Shown piece after piece: positions 17,371 to 28,643 of a stretch of DNA of 64,000 nucleotides. Made by a program: the position numbers and the translations under genes. The notes under the pieces are model-generated. The model did not search any database, was not told the DNA's origin, and saw nothing but the letters and a program-made list of their open reading frames with translations. Every line of letters starts with the position of its first letter. Position 1 is the first letter of the stretch. Origin of the DNA: Acetivibrio mesophilus (GTDB lineage: Bacteria > Bacillota > Clostridia > Acetivibrionales > Acetivibrionaceae); NCBI RefSeq assembly GCF_004102745.1, contig NZ_RLII01000004.1:124001-188000 (forward strand), read 5' to 3'.

Positions 17371-18359
17371 TCTTCATCCTGTCCTTTTGAAAAACTCTCC
17401 CGTGCAATTCCAATCCTTCTTAATGCTTCTTCCTTAACCTCCCGGCTCAACTCGTCATTTGACGCAATTTCTTCAACAATTTGAGAAATATCTATTTTTT
17501 TGTACTTTCCCGATGCCTCAATACCCTGATAAAACTGATGCAGTTTTAAATTTCTGTCCTTTGCGGCCTCAAGCTTTTCCCGGTCAAGCACTTCATCTCC
17601 CGGGCGGGCTGTTTTTAACTCTATTTCTTCTATATGTATTCCGTCGCTATCAAGCTTTAGGTAAACCACCTCAGGTCTTCTGCCAATCTCCGTCAGACTA
17701 CTCGAAACCCTTACAATGCTTCCCGGATTTATATAGTACTTTGAGTCAATTTCTCTAACACCGAAGCCACTATGATAGTGACCGGCAAAAGTTATATCCG
17801 CTTGTGTTTCTTTTATATCATCCAATAGTGTGTATTGAATGCCTTCATAGAAGGGCTTCAAAAGAAGCATCCCGTGTACTATGTTTATGGCATAATCCAC
17901 ATCCTCGCGCTTTTTTACAATGTAATAGTTCCTGAAATTCTCACCGTCTATATCATAATTGTAAGACTTTCCAGTGAGCTGAACTCGTATTCCGTCCTTT
18001 TCCAAAATCACTTCATCATCATAATCTATAAGATTTATGATCCCAGTACCTTCAAGAAGGCCGAGCATTGTCCTTCCGACAGTCTCAGGATTATGACCGT
18101 AAATATCATGATTGCCTGCAACAGTATAGATAGGTTTGTCAAAGCTCTTAATAATAACAGCAAATTCCCTGACTATAGAAGGAGAGATGTCAGGTCTGTC
18201 AAACCAATCCCCTCCATGCAGTATATAATCAACCCTAAGCTGCTTGGAGATATCACCCACTTCATAGAATTTATTTTTTAAAGTCTCATAAAAGTTATCT
18301 TTTCTATTCTTTGGTGTTGTTCCTCTAATGTGTGAATCTGTAAAAAAAAGAAACTTCAT
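17367..18359 (-). CDS. SbcD/Mre11-like metallophosphoesterase
   Basis: 330-aa calcineurin-like phosphoesterase with all five metal-site motifs: DSH (D8, H10), GGDWFDR (D51), GNHD (residues 82-85), VHG, and GHYHSG. The order and spacing resemble SbcD/Mre11 nucleases. The C-terminal ~90 residues are charged and helical, where Mre11-type proteins contact the Rad50 coil. It overlaps the start of the half-Rad50 gene by 4 bp, so the two are coupled. Nuclease activity is predicted, not shown. ATG is preceded by GAAAGAGAG. Confidence 0.85.
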   Translation of the reverse strand: MKFLFFTDSHIRGTTPKNRKDNFYETLKNKFYEVGDISKQLRVDYILHGGDWFDRPDISPSIVREFAVIIKSFDKPIYTVAGNHDIYGHNPETVGRTMLGLLEGTGIINLIDYDDEVILEKDGIRVQLTGKSYNYDIDGENFRNYYIVKKREDVDYAINIVHGMLLLKPFYEGIQYTLLDDIKETQADITFAGHYHSGFGVREIDSKYYINPGSIVRVSSSLTEIGRRPEVVYLKLDSDGIHIEEIELKTARPGDEVLDREKLEAAKDRNLKLHQFYQGIEASGKYKKIDISQIVEEIASNDELSREVKEEALRRIGIARESFSKGQDEE

Positions 18360-18427
18360 TGGGATTCTCTCTTTCCAGTGCCTTCTAACACAATTAATAC
18401 TAATTTGCTATAATGCTAAAACGCACT

Positions 18428-19129
18428 TTATATACTCTCCTTTTGCTTCCTTTTCTCATATTTTTCATTGTACTCCTGCCACCATTCCTGATTTAGTACG
18501 GTGCAAAGCTCCTTACCCAGATGAGAAATGTCTCCCTCGAGCACTATATCAAATTTTCCATCCTCATAATCCAGTACAGTCACCGAAGTGTTGTCATGCC
18601 ATTGGATATTTATCATTTCTGTAAGATCGCAACCTTTAAAATAACACATCATAGACCTTATGGCTGTTCCATGGGTAACCACACATATATTCTTTCCCTT
18701 GTTATTGCTGAGGATATATTCTACCTCATCAATCAATCTTTTCTGGAATTCGACCATGGTTTCTCCGCCAGGCATTTTATGTTCATGAGGCCTGTTCTCC
18801 CAACTGTCATATTCTTCGGGCCACAAATGGGGAAGCTCTGCCCAACCCTTGTTTTCCCATTCTCCCCCGTTTATTTCCTTGAGCTTGTCGGTCCTTATTA
18901 TAGGGAGGTTTTTTACATCAGCAATATATTGGGCAGTTTGAAGTGTCCTTTTTAGGCTACTGGAATAAATAACATCAATATCAACATCTTTAAGCCTTTC
19001 GGCAACTCTTTGGGCCTGAAGATGTCCCTTCTCGGTAATACATGAATCGGTCCAACCGTGAAACACCCTGTTAAAGTTGCCTTCGGCCTCAGCATGACGA
19101 ACGAATATAACTCTGGTTTTTATTGCCAT
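18428..19129 (-). CDS. Histidine phosphatase family protein
   Basis: Phosphoglycerate-mutase-like phosphatase of about 233 aa. The catalytic motif VRHAEAEGN has Ala where classical members have Gly (RHG). YSSSLKRTLQTA carries the second Arg, GGEWENKGW the conserved Glu, and VVTHGTAIRSM the second catalytic His. These fit a cytosolic phosphatase of unknown small substrate rather than glycolytic PGM. The best ATG (19127-19129) follows AAGAAGG closely; an upstream TTG at 19156 adds nine residues without an SD. The link to the neighbouring phosphoesterase operon is uncertain. Confidence 0.85.
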   Translation of the reverse strand: MAIKTRVIFVRHAEAEGNFNRVFHGWTDSCITEKGHLQAQRVAERLKDVDIDVIYSSSLKRTLQTAQYIADVKNLPIIRTDKLKEINGGEWENKGWAELPHLWPEEYDSWENRPHEHKMPGGETMVEFQKRLIDEVEYILSNNKGKNICVVTHGTAIRSMMCYFKGCDLTEMINIQWHDNTSVTVLDYEDGKFDIVLEGDISHLGKELCTVLNQEWWQEYNEKYEKRKQKESI

Positions 19130-19204
19130 CACCTTCTTGCAGTAGTTATTTTGCAATTTACACAGAATCAGATTAATTGCAATATATATTATTATATCAT
19201 TTTA

Positions 19205-20128
19205 TCAATTAAGTTGTAACTTCCCTATTATTTCATAAACACTGCTGTGGTTATACATTTTGAGATAGTTTTTTATTCCTTCCACAACATCAACACATGC
19301 GGTCGGATTAATAAAATTAGCTGTTCCCACCATTACTGCGCTTGCGCCTGCCAGCATGAACTCAACCGCATCCTCACCGCTTGATATTCCGCCCATTCCG
19401 ATAACAGGTATTTTTACAACACTGGCTACTTCGTAGACCATCCTCACTGCAATTGGTTTTACGGCCGGACCGGAAAGCCCTCCTACATTGTTGGCCAGTA
19501 TCGGCCTCTTCCTGTGTATATCAATGGCCATCCCTAAAATTGTGTTTATAAGAGATATCGCATCAGCTCCGGCATCTTCTGCTGCGACAGCTATTTCCTT
19601 AACATCGGTAACATTTGGAGTAAGCTTTACTATGAGCGGCTTCTTGCAGTATTTTTTTACTTTGCCGGTAATCTCGCTTATACCTGCCGTGGAATTCCCG
19701 AAGGCAACACAGCCCTTCTTTACATTGGGGCAGGAAACGTTCAGTTCAATGGCATCAATGTCAGCATCCGACAGTTGTTCTGCCATGCTACAGTAATCTT
19801 CTATAGTATTACCGGCAATATTGGCGATTATTTTGGTACTAAACTTTCTTAGAAAGGGAATCTCATTTTCTATAAAAGCTTTAACCCCCGGATTTTGAAG
19901 CCCCACACTATTTAGAATACCAGCCGGGGTCTCTGCAATCCTTGGAGGTTTGTTTCCTTGCCTTTTTTCTAATGTAAGTCCCTTTACCGATATTCCTCCA
20001 ATCCTATTAAGGTCCATATAATCGGCAAACTCCCTGCCAAATCCGAAAGTTCCGGAAGCTCCTATAACAGGATTTTCAAGCTTCAATCCTGCAATATCAA
20101 CACTTAAATCAATATTTTTTTCAGTCAT
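19205..20128 (-). CDS. pyrD: Dihydroorotate dehydrogenase B, catalytic subunit
   Basis: FMN-binding subunit of the NAD-dependent class 1B enzyme, the fourth step of UMP synthesis. IGASGTFGFG, ISVKGLTLEKR, NVSCPNVKKGC (catalytic Cys), and GMGGISSGEDAVEFMLAGA phosphate-binding blocks are all present in 307 aa. It overlaps pyrK by 8 bp. PyrD of this class works only with PyrK, which is encoded just upstream, and the pairing marks an anaerobe-compatible pathway. ATG follows GAGG by 9 nt. It is the last gene of the pyr cluster. Confidence 0.96.
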   Translation of the reverse strand: MTEKNIDLSVDIAGLKLENPVIGASGTFGFGREFADYMDLNRIGGISVKGLTLEKRQGNKPPRIAETPAGILNSVGLQNPGVKAFIENEIPFLRKFSTKIIANIAGNTIEDYCSMAEQLSDADIDAIELNVSCPNVKKGCVAFGNSTAGISEITGKVKKYCKKPLIVKLTPNVTDVKEIAVAAEDAGADAISLINTILGMAIDIHRKRPILANNVGGLSGPAVKPIAVRMVYEVASVVKIPVIGMGGISSGEDAVEFMLAGASAVMVGTANFINPTACVDVVEGIKNYLKMYNHSSVYEIIGKLQLN

Positions 20129-20906
20129 CTAAAACCACCTCATCACTCCAGAAAACAGGCCCATCTTTACAAACATGGCTGTATTCCCAATTATCCGGCT
20201 TTCCGGTTTTGCACGCGCACACAAGACACGCCCCAATTCCACATCCCATCCTCTGCTCCAAGGACACTTGGCATTTGATACCGGCCTTTTGGGCCATATC
20301 TTTTACCTTTCTAATCATCGGCATGGGGCCGCAGGTATAAATAATGTCAAATCCCCTGTCGGCAATATCCTCGGCAAGAAGGTCCGTAATTATTCCTTTA
20401 TAGCCCATGCTCCCGTCATCTGTAGATATAGAAAGTCTGTCCGAGGCAGATTCAAACTCCTCAGTCATTACTACATAATCACTGCTTCTAAATCCTAAAA
20501 AGGCAGACTTGTCTGCTTCTTTCATCTCTTTTAGCAGGTAAAGCAGGGGGAATATGCCTATTCCTCCCCCTACCACTGCAATACGTTTATACTCTTCGGA
20601 TATATGGAACGGACTTCCCAAAGGACCAATCAAATCCACCTCACTTCCAACCCTTTTCTGGGACAGATATTCGGTACCGATTCCTTTTATCTGAAATACA
20701 ATATCAAATGTTCCTCGGTCTTTATCAACGTCGCATATGCTTATCGGCCTTCTTAAAAGTGCGTTTATTCCCTCGCTGCACTTTACATTTGCAAACTGTC
20801 CGGGCCGGGCATTTGCTGATATATACTCAGATTTAACGGTCATCCTATAAATCGATTTTGCTATCTTTTCAATACTCTCAATTCTTTCGTTTAATACCCT
20901 GGACAT
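20121..20906 (-). CDS. pyrK: Dihydroorotate dehydrogenase B, electron transfer subunit
   Basis: FAD and [2Fe-2S] subunit passing electrons from PyrD to NAD. FAD-binding RRPISICDVD lies near residue 53 and the NAD-binding VVGGGIGIFPLLYL near residue 110. The iron-sulfur cysteines are in MGCGIGACLVCAC and HVCKDG close to the C-terminus. 261 aa is standard. ATG is preceded by CGGAGG. It lies between carB and pyrD. Confidence 0.96.
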   Translation of the reverse strand: MSRVLNERIESIEKIAKSIYRMTVKSEYISANARPGQFANVKCSEGINALLRRPISICDVDKDRGTFDIVFQIKGIGTEYLSQKRVGSEVDLIGPLGSPFHISEEYKRIAVVGGGIGIFPLLYLLKEMKEADKSAFLGFRSSDYVVMTEEFESASDRLSISTDDGSMGYKGIITDLLAEDIADRGFDIIYTCGPMPMIRKVKDMAQKAGIKCQVSLEQRMGCGIGACLVCACKTGKPDNWEYSHVCKDGPVFWSDEVVLDD

Positions 20907-20921
20907 GGCATCCTCCGATTA

Positions 20922-23900
20922 CTAATTATTAAATACACTCAAATCTATAACTCCAAGATCTTTTTCTTCTTTTCCTAGTTTTATACATTCCAACACCGCT
21001 CTTGCAGTATCGAGGGATGTAAGGCAAGGTATCGACATTTCAACAGCTTTTCGTCTTATTTTAAAGCCATCCCTTTCAGGCTTTCTGCCTTTTGTAGGAG
21101 TATTAATTATAAGGCTTATTTTGCCCGACTCAATCAAATCCAGCAGATTTGGTTCACCTTCCTCAATCTTTTTGACGGCATTGGTGGCAATCCCCTGATT
21201 GTTCAACATGTTGGCGGTTTTGCCAGTGGCATAAAGCTCAAATCCCAGCTTTTCAAACTCTTCTGCCAGCTGTATAATCTCCGGCTTGTCGGTATCCCTC
21301 ACGGTCATCAGTATTGCGCCGCCTTTTTGCGGAAGCTTGATCCCCGTTGCAACAATTCCCTTATACAGCGCATCCGGGAACGTCTTTGCTATACCCAAAA
21401 CTTCACCGGTGGACTTCATTTCAGGTCCTAAGCTTGTATCAACGTCATGAAGCTTTTCAAAGGAGAACACAGGAACCTTTATGGCTACATAATCCGATTC
21501 CCTATAAAGTCCTGTTCCGTAATTGAAATCCTTAAGCTTTTTGCCCATCATTATCCTTGTGGCAATGTTTACCATAGGTATTCCGGTTACCTTGCTTATA
21601 TATGGAACAGTACGGCTTGAACGCGGGTTGACTTCTATAACATAAAGCTCATTATTGTAATATACATACTGTATATTGATCAAGCCAATTACCTTTAGCG
21701 CTTTGGCAAGCTTTTCGGTATAATCCACAATCTTTTCCTTAAGCTTTTCTCCTATTGTCTGTGTTGGATAAACAGATATGCTATCTCCTGAGTGAACACC
21801 GGCTCTTTCTAAGTGTTCCATTATACCGGGTATCAAAATTGCCTCACCATCACATATGGCGTCAACCTCAATTTCTTTTCCCATCATATATTTGTCTATC
21901 AGGATAGGATGCTCCTGTTTTACCCTGTTAATAATATCCATAAATTCTATGATATCTTTGTCGCTGTAGGCTATCTCCATACCCTGCCCACCAAGTACAT
22001 ATGACGGCCTTACCAGCACGGGGTAACCTAATTCATTTGCTGCTTCCAAAGCTTCGTCAAGGGTAAATATTGTCTTTCCCTTCGGTCTGGGAATGCCCAG
22101 TTCTTCAAGAATTTCATCAAATTTCTCACGGTCCTCGGCAGCATCAATATATTTTGGTTCGGTACCAAAAATCTTGACTCCCATTTCTTCAAGGGCCTTT
22201 GTGAGCTTTATAGCTGTCTGTCCACCAAACTGGACAATGGCTCCCTCTATTCCTTCTTTCTCTACAATGTTCTCCACATCTTCAGGAGTCAATGGTTCAA
22301 AGTACAGTCTGTCGGCCGTGTCAAAATCGGTACTTACCGTCTCAGGGTTATTATTTGCAATTATAGTCTCATAACCTTCTTGCTTTAATCCCCATACCGA
22401 ATGAACCGAGCAGTAGTCAAACTCAATACCTTGCCCTATCCTTATAGGACCCGAGCCTATTACCAACACCTTTTTATTATCGGATTTTTTAACCTCGCAA
22501 CACTCGTCATAAGTAGAGTAATAATAGGGTGTCGCAGCCTCAAATTCTGCCGCACAGGTATCAACCATTTTATAAACAGCACGAACATTAAGTTCTTTTC
22601 TCTTATTAGCAACTTCCTTTTTATCGCAGCCAACATATTTTGCTATAACTGCATCGGTAAATCCCATCTTTTTAACCATTCTCAAGCTGTCCTGATTAAA
22701 ATCCGAAAGCTTCATGGTTTTTAATTTTTCTTCCATAAGAACCAGATTTTTTATTTTGTTCAGGAAGAACAAATCTATCTTTGTAATATCGTTAATTTCC
22801 TCTATTGTTATACCCCTTCTTATTGCCTCGGCAATAACAAGAAGTCTCTCATCATTAATATCCTTTATCTTTTCTCTTATTTCCTCATCACTAAACTTTT
22901 TGTAGATGTCCTGCTCCAGGGTGAAAATACCCAATTCCAGTGATCTCAACGCCTTCATCAAGGCTCCTTCTAAGGAACTGCTTATTGCCATTACTTCACC
23001 GGTAGCCTTCATTTGTGTGCCTAATGTTCTCTTTGCCTTTACAAATTTGTCAAAAGGCCATTTTGGTATCTTGACCACAACATAGTCTAAAGTCGGTTCA
23101 AAGCATGCATAAGTCTTTCCTGTTACTGCATTTTTAATTTCATCAAGACCGTAGCCTATAGCTATTTTGGAAGCAACCTTTGCAATGGGGTAACCTGTTG
23201 CCTTTGAAGCCAATGCAGAGGAACGGCTCACCCTTGGGTTAACCTCAATTACCGCATATTCAAAACTTGTGGGGTGAAGAGCGAACTGAACATTGCAGCC
23301 TCCCTCTATTCCCAATGCTGAAATTATCTTTAGTGACGCGGAACGAAGCATCTGATATTCTCTGTCCGCAAGGGTCTGAGAAGGAGCAACAACTATGCTG
23401 TCTCCGGTGTGAACTCCCACGGGGTCAATATTTTCCATATTACATACGGTGATTACATTGCCCTTGCTGTCTCGCACCACTTCATATTCAATCTCTTTCC
23501 AACCGGAGATACATTTTTCAATAAGAACCTGGTGTACTCTACTGAGCCTTAGACCATTGGTTCCGATCTCCTTTAGTTCTGACTCATTGTACACTATGCC
23601 GCCACCAGATCCACCTAAGGTATAAGCGGGACGTACAATAACCGGATATCCGATTTCTTTTGCAAAGTCTAATGCATCCTCAATTGTATTTACCACCTTG
23701 CTGGCAATACAGGGCTCGCCTATTCTTTCCATGGTATCCTTAAAGGCCTGTCTGTCCTCGGCCATTTTTATCGCCTCGGTAGCAGTTCCCAAAAGCTTTA
23801 CACCATTTTCCTGCAAAAACCCTGACTCTGCAAGCTCCATTGCAAGATTCAGCCCTGTTTGCCCTCCCAAAGTCGGGAGTACGCTATCCGGCTTTTCTTT

Positions 23901-24137
23901 TAATATGATATCCTTTACAACCTCTGCTGTAAGAGGCTCAATATATACTTTATCAGCTATGTTTGTATCTGTCATTATCGTAGCAGGGTTGCTGTTAACC
24001 AGCACCACCTCTATATTTTCTTCTTTTAAAGCCCTGCAGGCCTGGGTCCCAGCGTAGTCAAACTCAGCCGCCTGCCCGATTACAATAGGACCCGAACCAA
24101 TAACCAGGACCTTCTTTACATCATCCCTTTTAGGCAT
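20922..24137 (-). CDS. carB: Carbamoyl phosphate synthetase, large subunit
   Basis: 1071-aa synthetase made of two homologous ATP-grasp halves (about 1-400 and 550-935) plus an oligomerisation segment and a C-terminal MGS-like allosteric domain (about 935-1071). Repeats [14 protein letters not shown] and [14 protein letters not shown] mark the beginnings of the halves; [11 protein letters not shown] and [10 protein letters not shown] are the ATP/metal sites. It uses ammonia from CarA, bicarbonate and 2 ATP. Start ATG is preceded by GGGGG. The gene is downstream of carA, and its place in the pyr cluster ties it to pyrimidine rather than arginine demand. Confidence 0.98.
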   Translation of the reverse strand: MPKRDDVKKVLVIGSGPIVIGQAAEFDYAGTQACRALKEENIEVVLVNSNPATIMTDTNIADKVYIEPLTAEVVKDIILKEKPDSVLPTLGGQTGLNLAMELAESGFLQENGVKLLGTATEAIKMAEDRQAFKDTMERIGEPCIASKVVNTIEDALDFAKEIGYPVIVRPAYTLGGSGGGIVYNESELKEIGTNGLRLSRVHQVLIEKCISGWKEIEYEVVRDSKGNVITVCNMENIDPVGVHTGDSIVVAPSQTLADREYQMLRSASLKIISALGIEGGCNVQFALHPTSFEYAVIEVNPRVSRSSALASKATGYPIAKVASKIAIGYGLDEIKNAVTGKTYACFEPTLDYVVVKIPKWPFDKFVKAKRTLGTQMKATGEVMAISSSLEGALMKALRSLELGIFTLEQDIYKKFSDEEIREKIKDINDERLLVIAEAIRRGITIEEINDITKIDLFFLNKIKNLVLMEEKLKTMKLSDFNQDSLRMVKKMGFTDAVIAKYVGCDKKEVANKRKELNVRAVYKMVDTCAAEFEAATPYYYSTYDECCEVKKSDNKKVLVIGSGPIRIGQGIEFDYCSVHSVWGLKQEGYETIIANNNPETVSTDFDTADRLYFEPLTPEDVENIVEKEGIEGAIVQFGGQTAIKLTKALEEMGVKIFGTEPKYIDAAEDREKFDEILEELGIPRPKGKTIFTLDEALEAANELGYPVLVRPSYVLGGQGMEIAYSDKDIIEFMDIINRVKQEHPILIDKYMMGKEIEVDAICDGEAILIPGIMEHLERAGVHSGDSISVYPTQTIGEKLKEKIVDYTEKLAKALKVIGLINIQYVYYNNELYVIEVNPRSSRTVPYISKVTGIPMVNIATRIMMGKKLKDFNYGTGLYRESDYVAIKVPVFSFEKLHDVDTSLGPEMKSTGEVLGIAKTFPDALYKGIVATGIKLPQKGGAILMTVRDTDKPEIIQLAEEFEKLGFELYATGKTANMLNNQGIATNAVKKIEEGEPNLLDLIESGKISLIINTPTKGRKPERDGFKIRRKAVEMSIPCLTSLDTARAVLECIKLGKEEKDLGVIDLSVFNN

Positions 24138-24228
24138 TAAATTTCCCCCTTAATATATTAAATCTTCTTTCAACAATGATCACCAGAGTAAAACTTTAAA
24201 GCTTATAAATACTTGCTACAACAGCTAT

Positions 24229-25302
24229 TTATTGTGAATTCCTTTTCATCATCTCAATAAACTCATCAAAGAGATAGGCCGTATCCTCAGGCCCCGGAGA
24301 AGCCTCCGGATGGAACTGCACAGTAAACACCGGCACATTCGTATATCTTACCCCTTCGACAGTTCCGTCATTCATGTTTATGTGGCTTACTAGCATCCTT
24401 GACTTATCCATGGATGACTCAACAATAGTATATCCATGATTTTGCGAAGTAATATACGTCAAATCCTTTTCTATATCCTTCACAGGATGATTAGCTCCTC
24501 TATGACCGTATTTGAGTTTTTCGGTATCTGCTCCATTTGCAAGGGCTGTCAACTGATGTCCAAGGCAAATTCCAAACATAGGTTTTTTGCCCATGAGCTC
24601 CTTTATAGTATCAATTGTATCCACACAATCCTTCGGGTCACCCGGTCCGTTTGAAAGCATTATTCCGTCTGGATTAATGCTAAGGACATCTTCTGCTTTG
24701 GAATTGGCAGGAAACACATGTACGTCACAGCCTCTTTTTAATAGGGAACGTACAATATTTTGCTTTAATCCCAAATCTATCAATGCAACTTTAAATCCAT
24801 CACCTTTATAGTGCAAAACCTCATTTGTTGTGACGCACATAACCGGATCCTTTATAACATACGCTCTTATCTCATCAATTTTCTCATCAAAATTGAAATC
24901 GGGATCCGTTGTAATTAAGCCCTTCATTGTTCCCTTATCCCTCAAAATCCTGGTAAGAGCCCTCGTGTCAACTTTATCAATCCCTATTATGTTATTTTTT
25001 TTAAGGTAGTTATTCAGTGTCTCTTCAGATCTCCAATTGCTGGGGCTCTGGCAAAGCTCCCTGACGATAAAGCCCTTTACCTGCGGCTTACTCGACTCTA
25101 TATCTTCATTATTCACCCCATAATTGCCTATCAAAGGATAGGTCATTGTTACAATCTGTCCACAATAGGACGGATCTGTTAAAACCTCCTGATAGCCTGT
25201 CATACCTGTATTAAAAACTATCTCTCCGATTACTTCTCCTTCTGCTCCAAAACTCTCACCATGAAAAATTGTGCCGTCTTCAAGCGCCAGAATAGCCTTC
25301 AT
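24229..25302 (-). CDS. carA: Carbamoyl phosphate synthetase, small (glutaminase) subunit
   Basis: Class I glutamine amidotransferase subunit supplying ammonia to CarB. The N-terminal half contains FNTGMTGYQEVLTDPSY. The C-terminal half holds the nucleophile Cys in FGICLGHQL, KYGHRGANHPV, and the His-Glu pair in QFHPEASPGP. 357 aa is standard. ATG is preceded by GAGGTGGTATATT. It is followed by carB after 91 bp. Confidence 0.97.
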   Translation of the reverse strand: MKAILALEDGTIFHGESFGAEGEVIGEIVFNTGMTGYQEVLTDPSYCGQIVTMTYPLIGNYGVNNEDIESSKPQVKGFIVRELCQSPSNWRSEETLNNYLKKNNIIGIDKVDTRALTRILRDKGTMKGLITTDPDFNFDEKIDEIRAYVIKDPVMCVTTNEVLHYKGDGFKVALIDLGLKQNIVRSLLKRGCDVHVFPANSKAEDVLSINPDGIMLSNGPGDPKDCVDTIDTIKELMGKKPMFGICLGHQLTALANGADTEKLKYGHRGANHPVKDIEKDLTYITSQNHGYTIVESSMDKSRMLVSHINMNDGTVEGVRYTNVPVFTVQFHPEASPGPEDTAYLFDEFIEMMKRNSQ

Positions 25303-25330
25303 AATATACCACCTCGTATTCTAAATAAAA

Positions 25331-26275
25331 TTACTTTGAGTTATGCAACACACTATTAATATCTTCCTTCATCCTTATTGCTTCAGCTCTTGATGCTTCA
25401 TAGAATTTTTCTTCGCTGTAAAGATCCTTCCACTGCTCAGACTTATAGGCACACATAATACTTCTTGACGCATTAACAATTGCTCCAAGTCCATCACTGT
25501 TAAAGGAATGGGCTACATCTCTAGCTGTTCCGCCCTGAGCACCATAACCCGGAACCAGTATATAAGAACTCTTCAAAATCTTTCTAAGTATCTTTGCTTG
25601 ATTTGGATAAGTTGCTCCAACTACTGCCCCTACGCTGCTATATCCGTATTTTCCTTTTTTGTTTGCACCCCATGACTCAACATGCTCTGCAACAACCTCA
25701 TAAATACTCTTACCTTCCTGAGTAAGTAAATCCTGAAGCTGCCCGGATGACTTGTTTGATGTCTTGACCAAAACAAATATTCCCTTGTTGTATTTAATAC
25801 AGTCATCTATGAAAGGCTTAATCCCATCCACACCGAGATACGGATTGACCGTAAGCGCATCCACATCAAAAGCAGCTTCACTTATATCTTCATCAATGAC
25901 TGTTCTGCCGATATATGCCGAAGAATAGCACTCTGCGGTAGAACCGATATCATTTCTTTTTCCGTCGGCAATAACTAAAAGTCCTTTATCCTTTGCATAC
26001 CTGCAGGTTTCGTAGAAGGCCTTTATACCTTCCAAACCATACATTTCGTAATATGCAAGCTGGGGTTTAACCGCAGGCACAATATCACAAATCGCATCTA
26101 TGATATATTTATTGAAGAGCAGAATGGCCTGCGCTGCTCCTTTTGAATTTTTCCCATGTTCTTTATACATATCTTCCTTTATAAAAGACGGGACATATTC
26201 AATCTTTGGGTCCAATCCAACAACAGAAGGATTATCCTTTTCTTTAATCTTTTCAATCAACATATCAACAAACAT
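25331..26275 (-). CDS. pyrF: Orotidine 5'-phosphate decarboxylase (type 2)
   Basis: Final enzyme of UMP synthesis. The long form (314 aa) with ADGKRNDIGSTA containing the catalytic Lys-Asp network belongs to the PyrF subfamily 2 rather than the ~240-aa Bacillus type. VGLDPK near residue 20, AVKPQLAYYE and LVPGYGAQGG near residue 245 complete the active site. ATG is preceded by AGGAGATTGAAATT. It lies between pyrC and carA. Confidence 0.96.
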   Translation of the reverse strand: MFVDMLIEKIKEKDNPSVVGLDPKIEYVPSFIKEDMYKEHGKNSKGAAQAILLFNKYIIDAICDIVPAVKPQLAYYEMYGLEGIKAFYETCRYAKDKGLLVIADGKRNDIGSTAECYSSAYIGRTVIDEDISEAAFDVDALTVNPYLGVDGIKPFIDDCIKYNKGIFVLVKTSNKSSGQLQDLLTQEGKSIYEVVAEHVESWGANKKGKYGYSSVGAVVGATYPNQAKILRKILKSSYILVPGYGAQGGTARDVAHSFNSDGLGAIVNASRSIMCAYKSEQWKDLYSEEKFYEASRAEAIRMKEDINSVLHNSK

Positions 26276-26359
26276 AATTTCAATCTCCTTTTATAGCATG
26301 ATTCAAAAATATCATTATCAAAACGGCAAATTAACATCACACATTTTTTTGTAAAATCC

Positions 26360-27646
26360 CTATAGCAGTATCTTTTCTCTAACAATGGCATTGCCGTTTA
26401 CCAAGGTATAATATACGCTTCCATTGAGCTTGAACCCATTAAAAGGTGAATTCTTGCTTTTTGATTTGAAGTTATTGATATCCACCACAAACTCTTCGTT
26501 TATGTCAATAATAGTTATATCTGCACTCCTGCCTATCTCTAAAGTCCCTTTATTGATACCGAGCAGTTTTGAAGGGTTGACACACATCTTCTCAACTAAT
26601 TGGCTAATAGTAAGATGTCCCGGTTTTACAAGGTAGGTTATCGCCAGCGGCAAGGCTGTTTCGAAACCAACCATGCCATTTGCAGCCAAATTGAATTCAA
26701 CATTTTTCTCATCGTTATGATGAGGCGCATGGTCCGTGGCAATCATGTCAATCGTGCCGTCCTTTAGCCCTTCAATCACAGCCTCCACATCTTTTTTGGT
26801 CCTTAGCGGAGGATTAACTTTTGCAAGAGTATTAAATCCGCTGCAAGCCTCATCGGTAAGAACGAAGTAGTGGGGACAAGTCTCACAGGTCACTTTCACT
26901 CCGCGCTTTTTAGCATGTCTTATAAGGTCTATCGATAGTTCAGTGCTCACATGGGCTATGTGTACCGGAACCTTCGTATATTCAGATAGTATAATATCCC
27001 TTGCTACCATTATTTCTTCAGCCGCCGAAGGTATACCCTTAAGTCCCATTATCGTTGACCAATATCCTTCGTTCATTACACCGCCATCGGCAATATCCAT
27101 CTCCTCGCAATGGGATATTACAGCTATATCAAACATGGACGAGTATTCCAGAGCCTTTTTCATTAGGGATGAACTCTTTAGCGGCTTTCCGTCATCGGAG
27201 ATTGCTACGGCTCCGGCAAATTTTAGCTCACCTATCTCCGAAAGCTCTTCCCCCTTTTGCCCCTTAGATATTGCTCCTATAGGATATACATTAACAAATC
27301 CGTCTTGCTTTGCCTTATTTATAATATACTTCACTATTGCCTCATTATCACAAACAGGGTCTGTGTTGGGCATACAAGCTATGGAAGTAAATCCTCCCAT
27401 TGCTGCACTCATAGTTCCCGTTTCTATGTCTTCCTTATATTCAAAACCCGGATCCCTCAGATGACAATGGGCATCCACTAGCCCCGGTAATACCATCTTG
27501 CCCTCAGCATAGATAATATCACCGTTTGGAATCTCAATATCTTTGCCTATCTCAGTTATTATTCCATCCTCAACTAAAATATCCATAATACCGTTTGTAT
27601 TGGTTTTTGGGTCTATAACATGTCCGCCTTTAATTAATACTCTCAT
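26360..27646 (-). CDS. pyrC: Dihydroorotase
   Basis: Zinc amidohydrolase closing carbamoyl aspartate to dihydroorotate. Metal and substrate motifs: [23 protein letters not shown], and [12 protein letters not shown]. 428 aa fits the class I type. AGGAGG is 7-8 nt before ATG 27644-27646; an adjacent GTG upstream is less likely. The start lies inside the 3' end of pyrB (17 bp overlap), suggesting coupling. Confidence 0.96.
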   Translation of the reverse strand: MRVLIKGGHVIDPKTNTNGIMDILVEDGIITEIGKDIEIPNGDIIYAEGKMVLPGLVDAHCHLRDPGFEYKEDIETGTMSAAMGGFTSIACMPNTDPVCDNEAIVKYIINKAKQDGFVNVYPIGAISKGQKGEELSEIGELKFAGAVAISDDGKPLKSSSLMKKALEYSSMFDIAVISHCEEMDIADGGVMNEGYWSTIMGLKGIPSAAEEIMVARDIILSEYTKVPVHIAHVSTELSIDLIRHAKKRGVKVTCETCPHYFVLTDEACSGFNTLAKVNPPLRTKKDVEAVIEGLKDGTIDMIATDHAPHHNDEKNVEFNLAANGMVGFETALPLAITYLVKPGHLTISQLVEKMCVNPSKLLGINKGTLEIGRSADITIIDINEEFVVDINNFKSKSKNSPFNGFKLNGSVYYTLVNGNAIVREKILL

Positions 27647-28568
27647 CACTATCCCTCCTCGTTAAAAGATAAAGAAGAGCCATTCTTACAGCAACTCCAT
27701 TGGTAACCTGTTCATTTATAAGCGATTTGTCTGAGTCAACTACCGATGATGGCAATTCAACGCCTCTGTTAACCGGTCCCGGATGCAATATCAAAGCATC
27801 CTCCTTTGCAAGCTTCAGACGCTTTTCATCCAATCCGAAAAATCTCGAATACTCTCTTATGCTTGGAAACAAGCCTTTTTTCTGCCTTTCTAACTGAATT
27901 CTGAGGCCCATGACCACATCAGCATCAATTAATGCCTCCTGAACTGTATTAAAGACCTTGACACCAGTCCTCTCCAACTCCGGAGGTATAAGGGTTGAAG
28001 GCCCAGCTACACTTACTTCGGCTCCAAGCTTTGTCATACCCCAGATATTGCTTCTTGCCACTCTGCTGTGATATATATCACCGATTATGGCAACCTTCAA
28101 TCCCTCAAGACTTCCCTTTTTTTCAATAATGGTAAACATATCGAGAAGTGCCTGGGTTGGGTGCTCATTCATCCCGTCACCGGCATTTATAACCGATGCA
28201 TTTACATTTCTTGCAAGAAGGTGGGGTGCTCCCGACATGGAATGTCTCAGTATAATTACATCTGCTCCCATCATGTCAATTGTTTTGCCCGTATCTATAA
28301 GTGTTTCACCTTTAGCAACACTGCTGCTTGCTACAGAAATATTTGCGGCACTTGCACTCATGTACTTTGAGGCAAGTTCGAAGGATAATCTTGTTCTTGT
28401 ACTGTTCTCATAAAACAGGGTAATTATTGATTTGCCCTGCAAATGAGGAGTCTTCTTGTTTTTTGATAAAAGAATAACCTTCATTGTTTTTGCCGTATTT
28501 AAAATGTAATGAATTTCTTCAGCTGTCAAATCCTTAAGTCCTAAGAGGTCTTTTGATTTTAAAGCCAT
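27630..28568 (-). CDS. pyrB: Aspartate carbamoyltransferase catalytic subunit
   Basis: Condenses carbamoyl phosphate and aspartate. Carbamoyl-phosphate motif [11 protein letters not shown] near residue 56, [23 protein letters not shown] near 133, and the C-terminal [11 protein letters not shown] are present; 312 aa. No pyrI regulatory gene is adjacent, consistent with the unregulated Bacillus-type enzyme. ATG is preceded by GAGGTGTAAAA. It begins after a 290-bp gap containing a strong terminator (28644-28678). Confidence 0.97.
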   Translation of the reverse strand: MALKSKDLLGLKDLTAEEIHYILNTAKTMKVILLSKNKKTPHLQGKSIITLFYENSTRTRLSFELASKYMSASAANISVASSSVAKGETLIDTGKTIDMMGADVIILRHSMSGAPHLLARNVNASVINAGDGMNEHPTQALLDMFTIIEKKGSLEGLKVAIIGDIYHSRVARSNIWGMTKLGAEVSVAGPSTLIPPELERTGVKVFNTVQEALIDADVVMGLRIQLERQKKGLFPSIREYSRFFGLDEKRLKLAKEDALILHPGPVNRGVELPSSVVDSDKSLINEQVTNGVAVRMALLYLLTRRDSDESIN

Positions 28569-28643
28569 TTTTACACCTCACTCTTAAATAAACTTTTTTA
28601 TTATTAATTATTATTAGTATTATTATTAGTATCAAATCTCCCC

